A stretch of 64,000 nt of DNA, from NCBI RefSeq assembly GCF_037137075.1, contig NZ_JBBBNV010000010.1:1-64000 (forward strand). The letters run 5' to 3'. Below, one piece after another: positions 1 through 8,388 of the stretch. Origin of the DNA: JBBBNV01 sp037137075 (GTDB lineage Bacteria; Bacillota; Bacilli; Paenibacillales; NBRC-103111). The stretch's first letter is position 1, and the number at the start of each line of letters is the position of its first letter. The translations under genes were made by a program, and so were the position numbers. Under the pieces are notes generated by a model, which had not been told where the DNA came from, made no database searches, and saw only the letters and a program-made list of their open reading frames with translations.

Positions 1-486
1 TAATCCGTGCCGCCCAATGCCGCTGCCAACCCGGTAATCGTTCCGGTGCCGGTGTTGGTGATGGTAATCTCCTGCGCTGTTTGCGCGCCATATCCTGCGG
101 TAGCCGCAGGGAAGGCTTTGCTGGACGGGCTGACACTGGCCGTATAAGTCGGCGCTGCGTTCACGGTGAAGCTCAGGCTCACCGTCTGGGATACGCCATT
201 ATCTCCGGTAATCGTCAGGGTGTCCGTGTAGGTGTCAGCGGTCAGGCCGGTCTTCGGGCGGACGCTCACCGTAGCCGTGTCGCCTGCGTTGATGCTGGTC
301 GCCGACAACGCCGTGCTGATCTCGTAATCCGTGCCGCCCAATGCCGCTGCCAACCCGGTAATCGTTCCGCTTCCCGTGTTGGTGATGGTAATCTCCTGCG
401 CTGTTTGCGCGCCATATCCTGCGGTAGCCGCAGGGAAGGCTTTGCTGGACGGGCTGACACTGGCCGTATAAGTCGGCGCTGCGTTC
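1..486 (-). repeat. 324-bp tandem repeat encoding a 108-aa Ig-like module
   Basis: Bases 1-162 repeat bases 325-486 with only about three substitutions near offset 46-56, giving a period of 324 bp (108 codons). One full copy (163-486) and half of another are visible; the array continues past the left edge. The near identity at DNA level suggests recent duplication or gene conversion. Confidence 0.9.
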
Positions 487-2384
487 ACAATTACATTCAC
501 CTTATAATACAAGACCGTGGCTCCATCCTGGGCAACCACCTTGATGATAAAGAAATCGCCGTTACTTACTGCTTCGTTGGCATAAGCTGTTGCACCGTCA
601 AAGCCGACTGCTGTCGGTGTACTACCCGAAGCATATTTAACTACTTTAACATTTGCATGACTATCATTCTGCTCAAACCGTGTTATGTAGGAACCCATAT
701 TGCTGGTGTCCGCTGCCTGTTCCGCAGTAAGCGTGACTGAACCGGCTGCTTCGGCATCCCATGCTGCATCAGGTGTCCCTAGGCTGGCAGTTTGGCCCTT
801 TACTGTTGAGCTTGCCTTCAAGGTTGCATCACTGCTTAATGCCGCAGAGCCGGTTGTAAAGCTAAGCACCGTTCTATCGGAAATACTGTGCAGCGAATTT
901 CCCGCCTGTTTTCTGGCCGGGTCCGGAATACCGGGATGAAATCGGGAGCCCGCAAATGACACAAAGCCTCTCCCTTCCGCATCCAAAAAAACAGTCGGTG
1001 GTACCACTAAATAATAGGTAGTATTGGATGCAAAGGTTCCGCTGGGGTTAATGGTAACCGTCGAAGAAGAGGAATCGCCGGTTATGGATACACGCGTATC
1101 TGTTACAGGAATGGATTCAAAGGTAGTATCGTTAAGAAAGTTTCCGTCCCCGTCATCCACCTTGATCATGATTGTCCCCGAGCCCTTACTGACAGAACTG
1201 CTGTTGCTGAGAGACAGTGTGATGTTGTCTGAAACACCCACATTGGTTCCGTTGGAGCCAGGTATACTCGCGGTCACCAGAGGAGGCTTGGTATCGTTAA
1301 CATAATATTTGTCGTTAGTCGCACCACTCACTCGGCTATAGATGTCCAAATCGCCGTCACTGTCAAAATCAGCAATTTTGCTCGAAGTAATCGCTAGATT
1401 CACACCAGTCGAGATACCGGTCATACGTCCGGTTCCCGAATTTGAATAAGTTCCGCTGCCATCGTTTTCCCAGAAGGTTACGTCAGTACCTGCACCGCCA
1501 TCCTGGGTCAAGATATCGATATCGCCGTCATTGTCAAAATCCCCTACATTGTAGCACACAGCGTTACTTGTCCCGCTGTCAAGGATTGGAAGTGTTCCAG
1601 AAGTAAACGTTCCGCTTCCATTGTTCTCCAGAAACCAATCATTGGATGCACCACTAACTCTGGAATATATATCTAAATCTCCGTCATTATCAAAATCGGC
1701 AACCTTCGTGAAGGTACTGTTTATATTCAATCCGGTCAAGGTTGCTGGAAAATATCCGGTTCCCGAATCAGCGAAAACTCCGCTCCCGTCATTTTTCCAG
1801 AAGGTAATGCTCGTTCCTGCACCGCCATCCTGGGTCAAGATATCGATATCGCCGTCATTGTCAAAATCCCCTACTGCGTAAATCACAGGGTTTCCTGTTC
1901 CACTGTCCGGGATTGGCAAGGTTCCGGGAGAAAAATTTCCAGATCCGTCATTCACAAAGTAGACATCATTAGAAGCACCGCTTACCCGGCAGTATATATC
2001 CAAATCTCCGTCATTATCAAAATCGGCGACCTTTGTAGCCAAAATAGTCATTGCAAGGCCCGCCAAGCTTCCTGTAAACCGACCTGTCCCGGAATCCGTG
2101 AAGGAACCGCTCCCGTTATTTTCCCAGAAGGTAATGCTGGTCCCTGTACCACCATCCTGTGTCAGGATATCAATATCCCCATCATTGTCAAAATCCCCGA
2201 CCTGAAACTGTATCGCATTGGTTGTACCGCTGTCTGTGATGGGCAAGGAACCGGCGGATAAAGCACTTGAGGAAGCCAGTACCTTCAGTTCCAGAAGCTG
2301 CGATGACATTACCGTTAAGGTGAGGGCCAAAAAACAAGCGCTTACTTTGGATAATTTTTTACGCAATGAATTTCTCTGTTTCAT
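1..2384 (-). CDS. Large secreted VCBS/FG-GAP and Ig-like repeat protein (C-terminus outside window)
   Basis: About 795 N-terminal codons are visible; the frame stays open to the window edge, so the C-terminus is missing. A signal peptide (basic n-region, then a stretch like ACFLALTLTVMSS) is followed by six VCBS/FG-GAP modules with Asp-rich calcium-loop motifs (DFDNDGDIDI type), arranged as three pairs of roughly 107 residues. Next come a Big_5/SbsA-like Ig domain, an uncharacterised domain beginning ATLKASSTVKG, and then near-identical 108-residue beta-sandwich repeats. The family makes calcium-stabilised cell-surface or secreted proteins used in adhesion or carbohydrate binding. ATG at 2384 has AAGG upstream; an in-frame TTG 24 codons earlier, with AGAAAGGA before it, is an alternative start. 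A sigma-A-like promoter lies about 180 bp upstream. Ligand unknown. Confidence 0.9.
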   Translation of the reverse strand, partial: MKQRNSLRKKLSKVSACFLALTLTVMSSQLLELKVLASSSALSAGSLPITDSGTTNAIQFQVGDFDNDGDIDILTQDGGTGTSITFWENNGSGSFTDSGTGRFTGSLAGLAMTILATKVADFDNDGDLDIYCRVSGASNDVYFVNDGSGNFSPGTLPIPDSGTGNPVIYAVGDFDNDGDIDILTQDGGAGTSITFWKNDGSGVFADSGTGYFPATLTGLNINSTFTKVADFDNDGDLDIYSRVSGASNDWFLENNGSGTFTSGTLPILDSGTSNAVCYNVGDFDNDGDIDILTQDGGAGTDVTFWENDGSGTYSNSGTGRMTGISTGVNLAITSSKIADFDSDGDLDIYSRVSGATNDKYYVNDTKPPLVTASIPGSNGTNVGVSDNITLSLSNSSSVSKGSGTIMIKVDDGDGNFLNDTTFESIPVTDTRVSITGDSSSSTVTINPSGTFASNTTYYLVVPPTVFLDAEGRGFVSFAGSRFHPGIPDPARKQAGNSLHSISDRTVLSFTTGSAALSSDATLKASSTVKGQTASLGTPDAAWDAEAAGSVTLTAEQAADTSNMGSYITRFEQNDSHANVKVVKYASGSTPTAVGFDGATAYANEAVSNGDFFIIKVVAQDGATVLYYKVNVIVNAAPTYTASVSPSSKAFPAATAGYGAQTAQEITITNTGSGTITGLAAALGGTDYEISTALSATSINAGDTATVSVRPKTGLTADTYTDTLTITGDNGVSQTVSLSFTVNAAPTYTASVSPSSKAFPAATAGYGAQTAQEITITNTGTGTITGLAAALGGTD

Positions 2385-2562
2385 GGTGCCTTCACGAGCA
2401 AATCCAATTGGATTGATTGGATTTATAGCCTTTGATCTACCATTCAATTTTCTCAACCTTTCACAGTTCCTTTCTACCCAGCCTTTGAAATTTTGTGATG
2501 ATCCCCCCAATGGTCTGACTGTCTGACGATATCTTGAAGATCCATGGGTGCAGTTCAATATA

Positions 2563-2592
2563 ATTATAGAATAGAAAATTTACATTGTTCAA
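2563..2592 (-). promoter_or_regulatory. Sigma-A-type promoter for the VCBS repeat protein
   Basis: On the minus strand, TTGAAC (2592-2587) and a perfect TATAAT (2568-2563) are 18 bp apart in an AT-rich stretch. It would leave a leader of about 170 nt before the ATG at 2384. Bases 2593-2796 hold no gene that I recognise. Confidence 0.65.
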
Positions 2593-2796
2593 CAAAAATT
2601 CTACTTTTTAAAATTGGCTCAACCTCAAAATCGTTCTTGATTAGTGGCTTAACATCCAATGAGATAGAGTTTCTTCTCGTTACTACTTAGGTCTCCCAGG
2701 CTTCGGAAGATATTTTTTTGCCTTCTGTAAGGATTTTCCGCACCTTGTGTAGAAGTATTTATTTACAACTACTTATCGAACGAGGAGGGATACTGG

Positions 2797-3045
2797 AAGA
2801 AGCTAACACCGGAACAGGTTATGACGATATGCAAAGGTGACAAAGAAATCGCAGCTTATTTCCACACGCTCCTCGATATCATCGATCGACAAGCTGAACG
2901 TATCGAACAGTTAGAGAAACGTGTTCATAAATTGGAACGTCAACTTGGACAAAATAGCAATAACAGCAGCAAGCCGCCATCCAGCGATGGTCTTCGCAAG
3001 CCGACCAATCTACGCTCAACGGGCGGGCGGCAAAAAGGGATCGCC
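2797..3045 (+). pseudogene. IS66-family transposase (TnpC) N-terminal remnant
   Basis: The translation runs KKLTPEQVMTICKGDKEIA, then a coiled-coil-like stretch, then RQLGQNSNNSSKPPSSDGLR and GGRQKG. These are hallmarks of the N-terminus of IS66 transposases (leucine-zipper region and SKPPSSDG motif). No catalytic DDE region follows: after the GGRQKG position the frame continues into unrelated sequence and runs into a different gene at 3167. No terminal inverted repeats, tnpA or tnpB are visible. It is therefore a decayed fragment of a few hundred bases, not an active element. The first in-frame ATG (2821) is inside the conserved region, another sign of degradation. Confidence 0.8.
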
Positions 3046-3166
3046 CAGATAACAATGTATTCACGCATCGGGCTGACGCCGGGCCTAGAGTGTATCAAAC
3101 GGGGGAAGCAGCTATTCTGCAATGGTAGCCGGTGGCAGAACAATTTCAGGAAAAGGATGAAGCGGT

Positions 3167-3469
3167 GTGGCATTTGGCTTGAAAAAAGAAGAGTTGGCCC
3201 GGTGGAAGCACGCCGTGTCCCGGGGGGAAATCGCATTTCTGACCCATTTCTGGTACGATCCCCGGTTTCCCGAGGTTCACAGTGTAACGAAGGTAGGCTG
3301 CTCCAATCTGGAGCGGCTGGCGGCGTGGTGTACTGAAAACAGCCTGGACCCGAAATATATTCATCGCCGCCAGCCATTTCCCCATTTCGATCTCATCGGA
3401 CGAAGGCAGAAGGAAATTTTGCAAAAGGAGCGGCTGTGGGAGCATCTGGAACGGTTTAAATTGCTGTAG
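3167..3469 (+). CDS. Small conserved protein, YneQ-like
   Basis: A 100-residue soluble protein starting at GTG, with AAAGGATG about eight bases upstream. It reads MAFGLKKEELARWKHAVSRG and later contains HFWYDPRFPEVHSVTKVGCS and IHRRQPFPHFDLIG. From memory this resembles the uncharacterised Bacillus YneQ family, whose usual length is about 100 residues. Function is unknown. It has no signal peptide or membrane segment. The gene lies directly after the IS66 remnant and converges on the endonuclease V gene; there is no sign of an operon. I am confident that it is a real gene, less so of the YneQ assignment. Confidence 0.75.
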   Translation: MAFGLKKEELARWKHAVSRGEIAFLTHFWYDPRFPEVHSVTKVGCSNLERLAAWCTENSLDPKYIHRRQPFPHFDLIGRRQKEILQKERLWEHLERFKLL

Positions 3470-3572
3470 CGTTTTTATCTGATTTAAAACTGTGGCAATC
3501 ATCAAATCCGCCGCCAGGGCGAAGGCAATTGCAGATCCTCGCCTAACCGAATCGGCCTGCTTCCCTTGGGCT

Positions 3573-4259
3573 TTAGCCGGGTTCCTCGATGCAGGCCATC
3601 GTTCTGCGCACGAGCTGGTCGGCTTGCCGGGTCGTTTCGGGCAGGCGAAACCGCGGAGTCAGTCGAATAATCCACTCGCTGGCCTCTGCCAAAGAAATGC
3701 GGTGACCGACGGAGATGAAGACCGGCTTAATGCCGTCTTGTGTTCGAAGCACGTGGCCGATGGTTTCCCCTTGATCCGTTAAAGCAGTGAAGGAGCCCCG
3801 TAAGGCCCCCGGTTCGTTATACTCCCCGAGCAGCCTCGTTTTGCCGCACCCGATGGTCGGTACATCAAACAAAACGCCCAAATGACTCGCCATTCCGAAT
3901 CTTCGGGGATGGGCGAAGCCCTGTCCATCACAGACGACCAAATCAGGGATTATCTTCAGTTGTTCGAAGGCCTTGATGACCGGAGGCAGCTCCCGGAAGG
4001 AGAACAGGCCGGGAATGTAAGGAAACTGAACGGTGTCCTGAACGACAGCCGACTCCTTCACTGTGTGTGAAGCGGCCTCTAGTACGACCACGGCTGCAAT
4101 AACTTGATCGCTCCGCTCGCTGTAAGCGACATCGACTCCTGCTAGGTAACGAATGTCCGGCAGCGGCCCGGCAGAAATTATTTTTGAAGCAAGCTCTCGC
4201 TGGAGGGTCAGAGCCTCCTGTTCGGTTAATGGCCAAGAAGGGGGAATTACAGGCTTCAT
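3573..4259 (-). CDS. nfi: Endonuclease V (deoxyinosine 3'-endonuclease)
   Basis: A 228-residue protein of normal length for endonuclease V, the Mg-dependent DNA-repair nuclease that cuts the second phosphodiester bond 3' to deoxyinosine. All diagnostic motifs are present: AGVDVAY with the first metal-binding Asp at residue 43, FPYIPGLFSFRE with the wedge Tyr at 81 and Glu at 90, and DLVVCDGQGFAHPRRFG with Asp at 111. These match the catalytic Asp, Glu, Asp spacing of the family. SVGHRISLAEA near the C-terminus is also typical. ATG at 4259 has GGGAGGAT upstream. It is single-gene and cytoplasmic. Confidence 0.96.
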   Translation of the reverse strand: MKPVIPPSWPLTEQEALTLQRELASKIISAGPLPDIRYLAGVDVAYSERSDQVIAAVVVLEAASHTVKESAVVQDTVQFPYIPGLFSFRELPPVIKAFEQLKIIPDLVVCDGQGFAHPRRFGMASHLGVLFDVPTIGCGKTRLLGEYNEPGALRGSFTALTDQGETIGHVLRTQDGIKPVFISVGHRISLAEASEWIIRLTPRFRLPETTRQADQLVRRTMACIEEPG

Positions 4260-4475
4260 TTAAATCCTCCCAAAAGTGAAGGTTACGAACAGTTTACCAT
4301 AGGGAGGAGGCATCGTGTTGGAGCAGCCAGGTCTGGGAACAGCGCAGCTAAATAAAATGACAAAATATGACGATGTGCTCACGATTTGTCTTCATTTAAT
4401 CTGTAAAATTATGTTTAACTGTCGGTTTATTGGCGGTTAAACGGGAGAAATTGTATCGATAGAACAGGAGAATTT

Positions 4476-5282
4476 ATGAACGTCAACCAGGAACGGCTTA
4501 CCTTTGTTAGTGTTTTATTTGAGCGGCCGGTATCGGACCTTAGCCCGGTGCAATTATGGCAGCGTTTGGATTCCGCCGTGAGCGGGGAGGACCGGCTGCT
4601 AGCGGCCGTTGATTTGGTCAAACGCGGAGAGTTTGAGGCAAGGCAGGAGCTGGCGCAGCTCATGCTGCACAGCCCGGTCCAGGCGCTTCGGGAGCTAGGC
4701 TGCCTCATTTTTTGTTGTGCCGCACGGCATGAGGACATCCCTCTTTGGGGCCAGTATGTAACCCGGCTCATCGAAGCCGGAAATCAAGAAGAGCTTAAAC
4801 GGGCGCTGTCCTGCGCATCGTATACGCTGTCTCCCCAGGTTGTTCCATATTTGCTGGCAGTGCTGGAAAGCTGGGAGGATGAGGAGCTAGAAGAAAGGGT
4901 GCGGGTTGTACTGGATCTGCTGTTTCCGTACCGGAGCTTTCTGGCGGAGGAGACGACGGTGGAGGATATTTTGAGCGCCTTTGAAGCGGAGTTTGATGTG
5001 CTGGAATCTCCTTTGTATTTTTATGAGGGGGAGCCTGTCTTTCCAGGTGTCTGGACCAAGGAATTATTAGCTAGGGCGATGCAGGCCAGATACGACAAGG
5101 AGCCGTTATACATGACCTATGTCCCGACCCTGCTGTCCTTGTGGACGGGGACCGATTGCCCGGCGTATGATTCGGACCCTATTGATGACGCCACGATCGA
5201 ACGGCTGTATGAATATGTGAAGCAGATGACCGGACAAAGGTGGGAGCGGGGCACAAAATATTTTTTTGGCCGCCCGGTATAG
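4476..5282 (+). CDS. Hypothetical helical protein, possible Imm47-like immunity protein
   Basis: A 268-residue soluble, acidic protein. Residues 30-170 look like short helical repeats (repeated LLAAVDLVKRGEFEARQELA, ALRELGCLIFCCAA and VVPYLLAVLESW-type helices). The C-terminus is more conserved in character, ending QMTGQRWERGTKYFFG. No signal peptide or catalytic motif is visible. I assign it tentatively to the Imm47-like immunity families of polymorphic toxin systems, because of the C-terminal motif and because a SUKH immunity-type gene follows 280 bp downstream. No toxin gene is present. ATG at 4476 follows GAACAGGAGAATTT. The reading frame is solid; the function is a guess. Confidence 0.6.
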   Translation: MNVNQERLTFVSVLFERPVSDLSPVQLWQRLDSAVSGEDRLLAAVDLVKRGEFEARQELAQLMLHSPVQALRELGCLIFCCAARHEDIPLWGQYVTRLIEAGNQEELKRALSCASYTLSPQVVPYLLAVLESWEDEELEERVRVVLDLLFPYRSFLAEETTVEDILSAFEAEFDVLESPLYFYEGEPVFPGVWTKELLARAMQARYDKEPLYMTYVPTLLSLWTGTDCPAYDSDPIDDATIERLYEYVKQMTGQRWERGTKYFFGRPV

Positions 5283-5335
5283 CAGCAAGAAACGGTATGC
5301 AGACGATACGATAGATGACAGGAGGAATGCCTCGG

Positions 5336-5446
5336 ATGCAGCGGTGGCGGTGCGAGCATCAGTATGCGCTGGCTGGTCCCGGACGGTTCGTGCTTGACAT
5401 TGATCCGGGGGAGCCGTATTACGCCGGAAGGCAGCATGGCAGCTAG
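5336..5446 (+). CDS. Very small ORF, possible remnant
   Basis: A 36-codon frame starting MQRWRCEHQYALAGPG and ending PYYAGRQHGS. It has a strong AGGAGG ten bases before the ATG at 5336, with another in-frame ATG at 5327. It sits between two immunity-like genes. I do not recognise it. It may be a true short gene or the leftover of a gene deleted between 5282 and 5559. The 112 bases after it contain nothing recognisable. Confidence 0.3.
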   Translation: MQRWRCEHQYALAGPGRFVLDIDPGEPYYAGRQHGS

Positions 5447-5558
5447 AATTTTTGAATGGACTTGCCGTGAGGCGGGAGAACGAACGTTTGATCGCAAATA
5501 GGGCGCCAGGTAACGGTCTCCTGAAGAATGGGCCGAAAAAAATAATGGAGGAAGCGCT

Positions 5559-6029
5559 ATGAGAGTTCAACCTGGCTGCACACTGCCGCCTCCTAGTGGA
5601 AAGTGTATTCAAAAATTCGAACAGTATTGTCGGGTAATCCTGCCCGGTGAATATAAGCAATTCTTAAGGCAGTACAACGGGGCTGTACCGGAGACCTATG
5701 TGTTCGAGCACCGGGGCAATGAATTTGTAGTTGAGCGTTTTCTTTGCCTGTTGGACAATTGCGAGGACGATGACGTGAATGGCTGGTACGATCTTTCTGT
5801 TGTACTGACCCAGCTGGGTGAAAGATTAACCGATAACGAGGATTTAATCGGCGCAGAGCTTATTCCCATTGCTGCGCTGTTTGCCGGAGATTTCCTGTGT
5901 CTGGACTACCGGAACCGTACAATGCCGGCGATGGCGGTCTGGTATCACGAGGAGTCCGGTGAGTTTAGTCCGGTAACAAGCCAGGTTGCAGATAACTTTG
6001 ATGATTTTATCGCTATGTTAAGAGAATAG
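5559..6029 (+). CDS. SUKH/SMI1-KNR4 family protein (immunity-type)
   Basis: A 156-residue soluble acidic protein. The pattern FEQYCRVILPGEYKQFLRQYNG at residues 22-43 is the SMI1/KNR4 (SUKH-1) signature of a helix, then LP.ey..fl...NG. Later GAELIPIAALFAGDFLCLDYR and VADNFDDFIAMLRE match the rest of the fold. In bacteria this family usually gives immunity against contact-dependent or polymorphic toxins, often nucleases. No toxin partner is visible here, so it may be an orphan immunity gene. ATG at 5559 follows a good GGAGGAAGC site, and a Rho-independent terminator follows the stop. Confidence 0.85.
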   Translation: MRVQPGCTLPPPSGKCIQKFEQYCRVILPGEYKQFLRQYNGAVPETYVFEHRGNEFVVERFLCLLDNCEDDDVNGWYDLSVVLTQLGERLTDNEDLIGAELIPIAALFAGDFLCLDYRNRTMPAMAVWYHEESGEFSPVTSQVADNFDDFIAMLRE

Positions 6030-6043
6030 CATTACGCGGCAGG

Positions 6044-6070
6044 ACCGGAGCGGATTGGCTCCGGTTTTTT
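6044..6070 (+). terminator. Rho-independent terminator of the SUKH gene
   Basis: Perfect 8-bp stem ACCGGAGC/GCTCCGGT with a 6-nt loop, followed by a run of six T, starting 15 bp after the stop codon. Confidence 0.9.
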
Positions 6071-6104
6071 GACTAATAAATTGAAAACTCAAAAATGAAT
6101 CCAG

Positions 6105-6272
6105 ATGGTTGAAGCTGCAAATAAATCTTTTTTCGAGGTAGATGGCCGTCAGAGCAGTATGTTTTGGTTTGGAAAGGGTCTGGATCACCTTATTTTCTGT
6201 GAAGAAATTCACATTGAAATGGAGGTTGAAGAAATAGTAATATATAGAAATCGTTCTTCAAAAAAGAAATAA
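6105..6272 (+). CDS. Small hypothetical ORF, possible remnant
   Basis: A 55-codon frame beginning MVEAANKSFFEVDGRQSSMF and ending in a basic RNRSSKKK tail. It has no convincing ribosome-binding site and lies in an AT-richer stretch between a terminator and the next gene. The composition (FCEEIHIEMEVEEIVIY) resembles the C-terminal strand region of a larger protein, so a truncated gene is plausible. I do not recognise the family. Confidence 0.25.
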   Translation: MVEAANKSFFEVDGRQSSMFWFGKGLDHLIFCEEIHIEMEVEEIVIYRNRSSKKK

Positions 6273-6309
6273 ATACAAAATCGTCTAGTCATGCAATTGG
6301 ACAACGAGA

Positions 6310-6999
6310 ATGGGGCTGAAGCAGATGGCACAATTAAATTTATCCAACCCGGAGGTTTATCAATTAGAAAAAGAGGAAGCGTGGCTTGTTTATGCGGACC
6401 TGCTCATTACGAATGTCAAGCAATCCGAGGTGCAGCGATTAATCTCGGAGCTTGCAAGCGATTCAGAGGAAGAGCAGCAAATCAGGCAGGACATCCAGAT
6501 GAAGTTTTTTGCGGAGGCCTTCCGGCTCTCCTCCATTGCCGGCGTGTACACGCATCCCCGCGATGACGAGAAGCTGCAGCTTGTTTTCCGTCAGGAGAAC
6601 GGTCAAACCGTTCAAAAGGAATGCACCTTTGCCTCGAAAGAAGAGAAGGAGCGGTTTATTAAGAACTGGTATAGCACCAGAGAGAAGGAATATACCTACG
6701 AGCAACGGACCAATACCGTCTGGAATTCGATTCGTCAGCCGCTCGTGACCTTGCTGCAAACCATCATTTTCGGGGGCGGCTTGTCCTGGCTGGCCTATTA
6801 TATCACAACAGCGGAGGAATACTCCTTCCGCGTCCCGGCGGTATTCTACTTCGTCATTAGGCTGATGGAATATATCGGCTACGTTCCGTTCATGGCTGTT
6901 ACGGGGCTTATCGTGATTGTTGTGCTGATTTGGCTTGTCCGAAGAGCCCTGCGTCCGACGCAGAGACTTATCATCGAGAAAAGGCAGGCTGGTGTGTAA
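6310..6999 (+). CDS. Hypothetical two-TM membrane protein, paralogue A
   Basis: A 229-residue protein with a cytoplasmic-looking acidic N-terminal domain of about 140 residues, then two hydrophobic segments (around 145-165, including QTIIFGGGLSWLAYYIT, and around 185-212, including VIRLMEYIGYVPF and GLIVIVVLIWLV) and a short basic tail. It is clearly paralogous to the protein at 8929-9615: both share QTI(I/V)FGG.LSWLA, an IGY.PF segment and a C-terminal RL(I/V)IEK motif. No known family comes to mind. An in-frame ATG at 6325 (MAQLNLSN) is an equally plausible start. The gene lies upstream of an hscC-type chaperone locus, but a minus-strand gene intervenes. Confidence 0.75.
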   Translation: MGLKQMAQLNLSNPEVYQLEKEEAWLVYADLLITNVKQSEVQRLISELASDSEEEQQIRQDIQMKFFAEAFRLSSIAGVYTHPRDDEKLQLVFRQENGQTVQKECTFASKEEKERFIKNWYSTREKEYTYEQRTNTVWNSIRQPLVTLLQTIIFGGGLSWLAYYITTAEEYSFRVPAVFYFVIRLMEYIGYVPFMAVTGLIVIVVLIWLVRRALRPTQRLIIEKRQAGV

Positions 7000-7119
7000 T
7001 ACCTCCACTGTGAGCCTGAGACTCAAGTTCGGACGGGGTACGAATGCAGCATGAAGTAAGACGTGCGTTGACCAAAACCGGCTGTCAATCGAAGATGGCG
7101 ACTGTCCGCAAAGAGCCGT

Positions 7120-8388
7120 TTATTGCCTGGAGGCAGGAGCGGCTTTTTGGCATGAGGGCGCAAGATTGTGCAGCAGCTGCTTCATCATTTCCTGCGTGGA
7201 CGGTCCGTATATTCCGTCGTCGTCCAAATAGTGCTTGCGTTGGAAGGATTGGAGCGCCTCCATCGTTTGCTGGCCGAAACGGCCGTCCGCTCCTCCCGGG
7301 ATGCTTTCTCCCAATTGAAGCAGGATGTGCTGGAAGGCTTGAACCCCCGAGCCCTCCGAGCCGATCTTGAGCACTTCATCAGGAAGGACGGGCTTCCGCA
7401 TATCTGTACGAAACGGCAACATTGCGGCCCGTTGGCTCTGACTCAGCGCGGCTCCATAATGCAGCAGCAAATGGATGGTTTCCTGATCCCCGTTCTTGGT
7501 CGCTTCCTCCAGCGCGGTTTTGCCGCCGACCCGGATTGCCGGGTCCGCACCGGCTTCCAGAAGCGTCTTCAGCATGGCGATTCGCCCATCTTTGGCAAGT
7601 TCGGGAATGAGCGCCTCCATCGGCGCAGAGAGAGGATAACCCGCTTGGAGCATGAGCTTGGTCAGAAATACATTGTTGTATACCACTTGAAGCTCCAGGA
7701 AGCCCTGGCTTTCCTCGGCTTTCGCCTGCTTCATCAGCTCCTGGGCGTCGGCCTTCGTTTTTACCGCATCCAGTGCGCTTAGACCACCGAGACTGCGTAA
7801 ATAGTCCGCCATTTCGGCTTGCCCTGTCGTAAGCGCATGATCGATTGGATATAGCCCATGCCGATCAGGCCGGTTGACACGCTCTCCCTCGCCAAGAAGA
7901 TAGTCGACGGCTTCCCGGGCGTTGTTCGCAGCTGCGTAAAGCAACGGAGAGGCATCGGCCGAATCTCCTTTATGAAGGTCGGCACCTGCGGCTTTCAGCT
8001 TTTGCATAATAGCGACATCATTGTTGGCCGCAGCAAGGGAGATCGGGGGCATATTCCCGTTTTCCGTCAAATTGGGGTCTGCTCCGGCCTCCAGCAGCAT
8101 CGTAACGATTTGTGCCCGGTACGCCGGCGGGATTTGCAGTGCCTGCTGAAGCGCGGTCCGCCGGGTGTATGCATCAATATGGTTCATGTGCGGCCTTGCC
8201 GCCTCTAACGCTTCCCTGACCTGATCGGGGTTCCCGCTTTGGACCGCCTGCATCAAGGACGCGTCCGGGATACTGAACTCTTCATAGGCATCCGGCCCCC
8301 TTGGCACAGACTGCACGTGCTCCGAGCAGCCGCTTATTGTTCCGGCAGTGAAGAGTCCAAGCCATAGCCAGGCAAGAAGCTTTAGCAT
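7120..8388 (-). CDS. Lipoprotein with ankyrin repeats and C-terminal peptidoglycan-binding domain
   Basis: A 422-residue exported lipoprotein. MLKLLAWLWLGLFTAGTISG is followed directly by Cys21, giving a lipobox. Residues about 40-335 form ankyrin repeats (for example TMLLEAGADPNLTENGNMPP, TLLEAGADPAIRVGGKTALE and LLLHYGAAL). Residues about 355-412 form a PG_binding_1 domain (IGSEGSGVQAFQHILLQLG, GRFGQQTMEALQSFQRKH, DGIYGPST). It probably displays ankyrin repeats at the outer face of the membrane, touching the cell wall. I chose the internal ATG (8388) because AAGGGGG precedes it by about nine bases; an upstream ATG at 8412 lacks such a site. Its orientation, opposite to both flanking paralogues, suggests insertion between them. 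Confidence 0.85.
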   Translation of the reverse strand: MLKLLAWLWLGLFTAGTISGCSEHVQSVPRGPDAYEEFSIPDASLMQAVQSGNPDQVREALEAARPHMNHIDAYTRRTALQQALQIPPAYRAQIVTMLLEAGADPNLTENGNMPPISLAAANNDVAIMQKLKAAGADLHKGDSADASPLLYAAANNAREAVDYLLGEGERVNRPDRHGLYPIDHALTTGQAEMADYLRSLGGLSALDAVKTKADAQELMKQAKAEESQGFLELQVVYNNVFLTKLMLQAGYPLSAPMEALIPELAKDGRIAMLKTLLEAGADPAIRVGGKTALEEATKNGDQETIHLLLHYGAALSQSQRAAMLPFRTDMRKPVLPDEVLKIGSEGSGVQAFQHILLQLGESIPGGADGRFGQQTMEALQSFQRKHYLDDDGIYGPSTQEMMKQLLHNLAPSCQKAAPASRQ

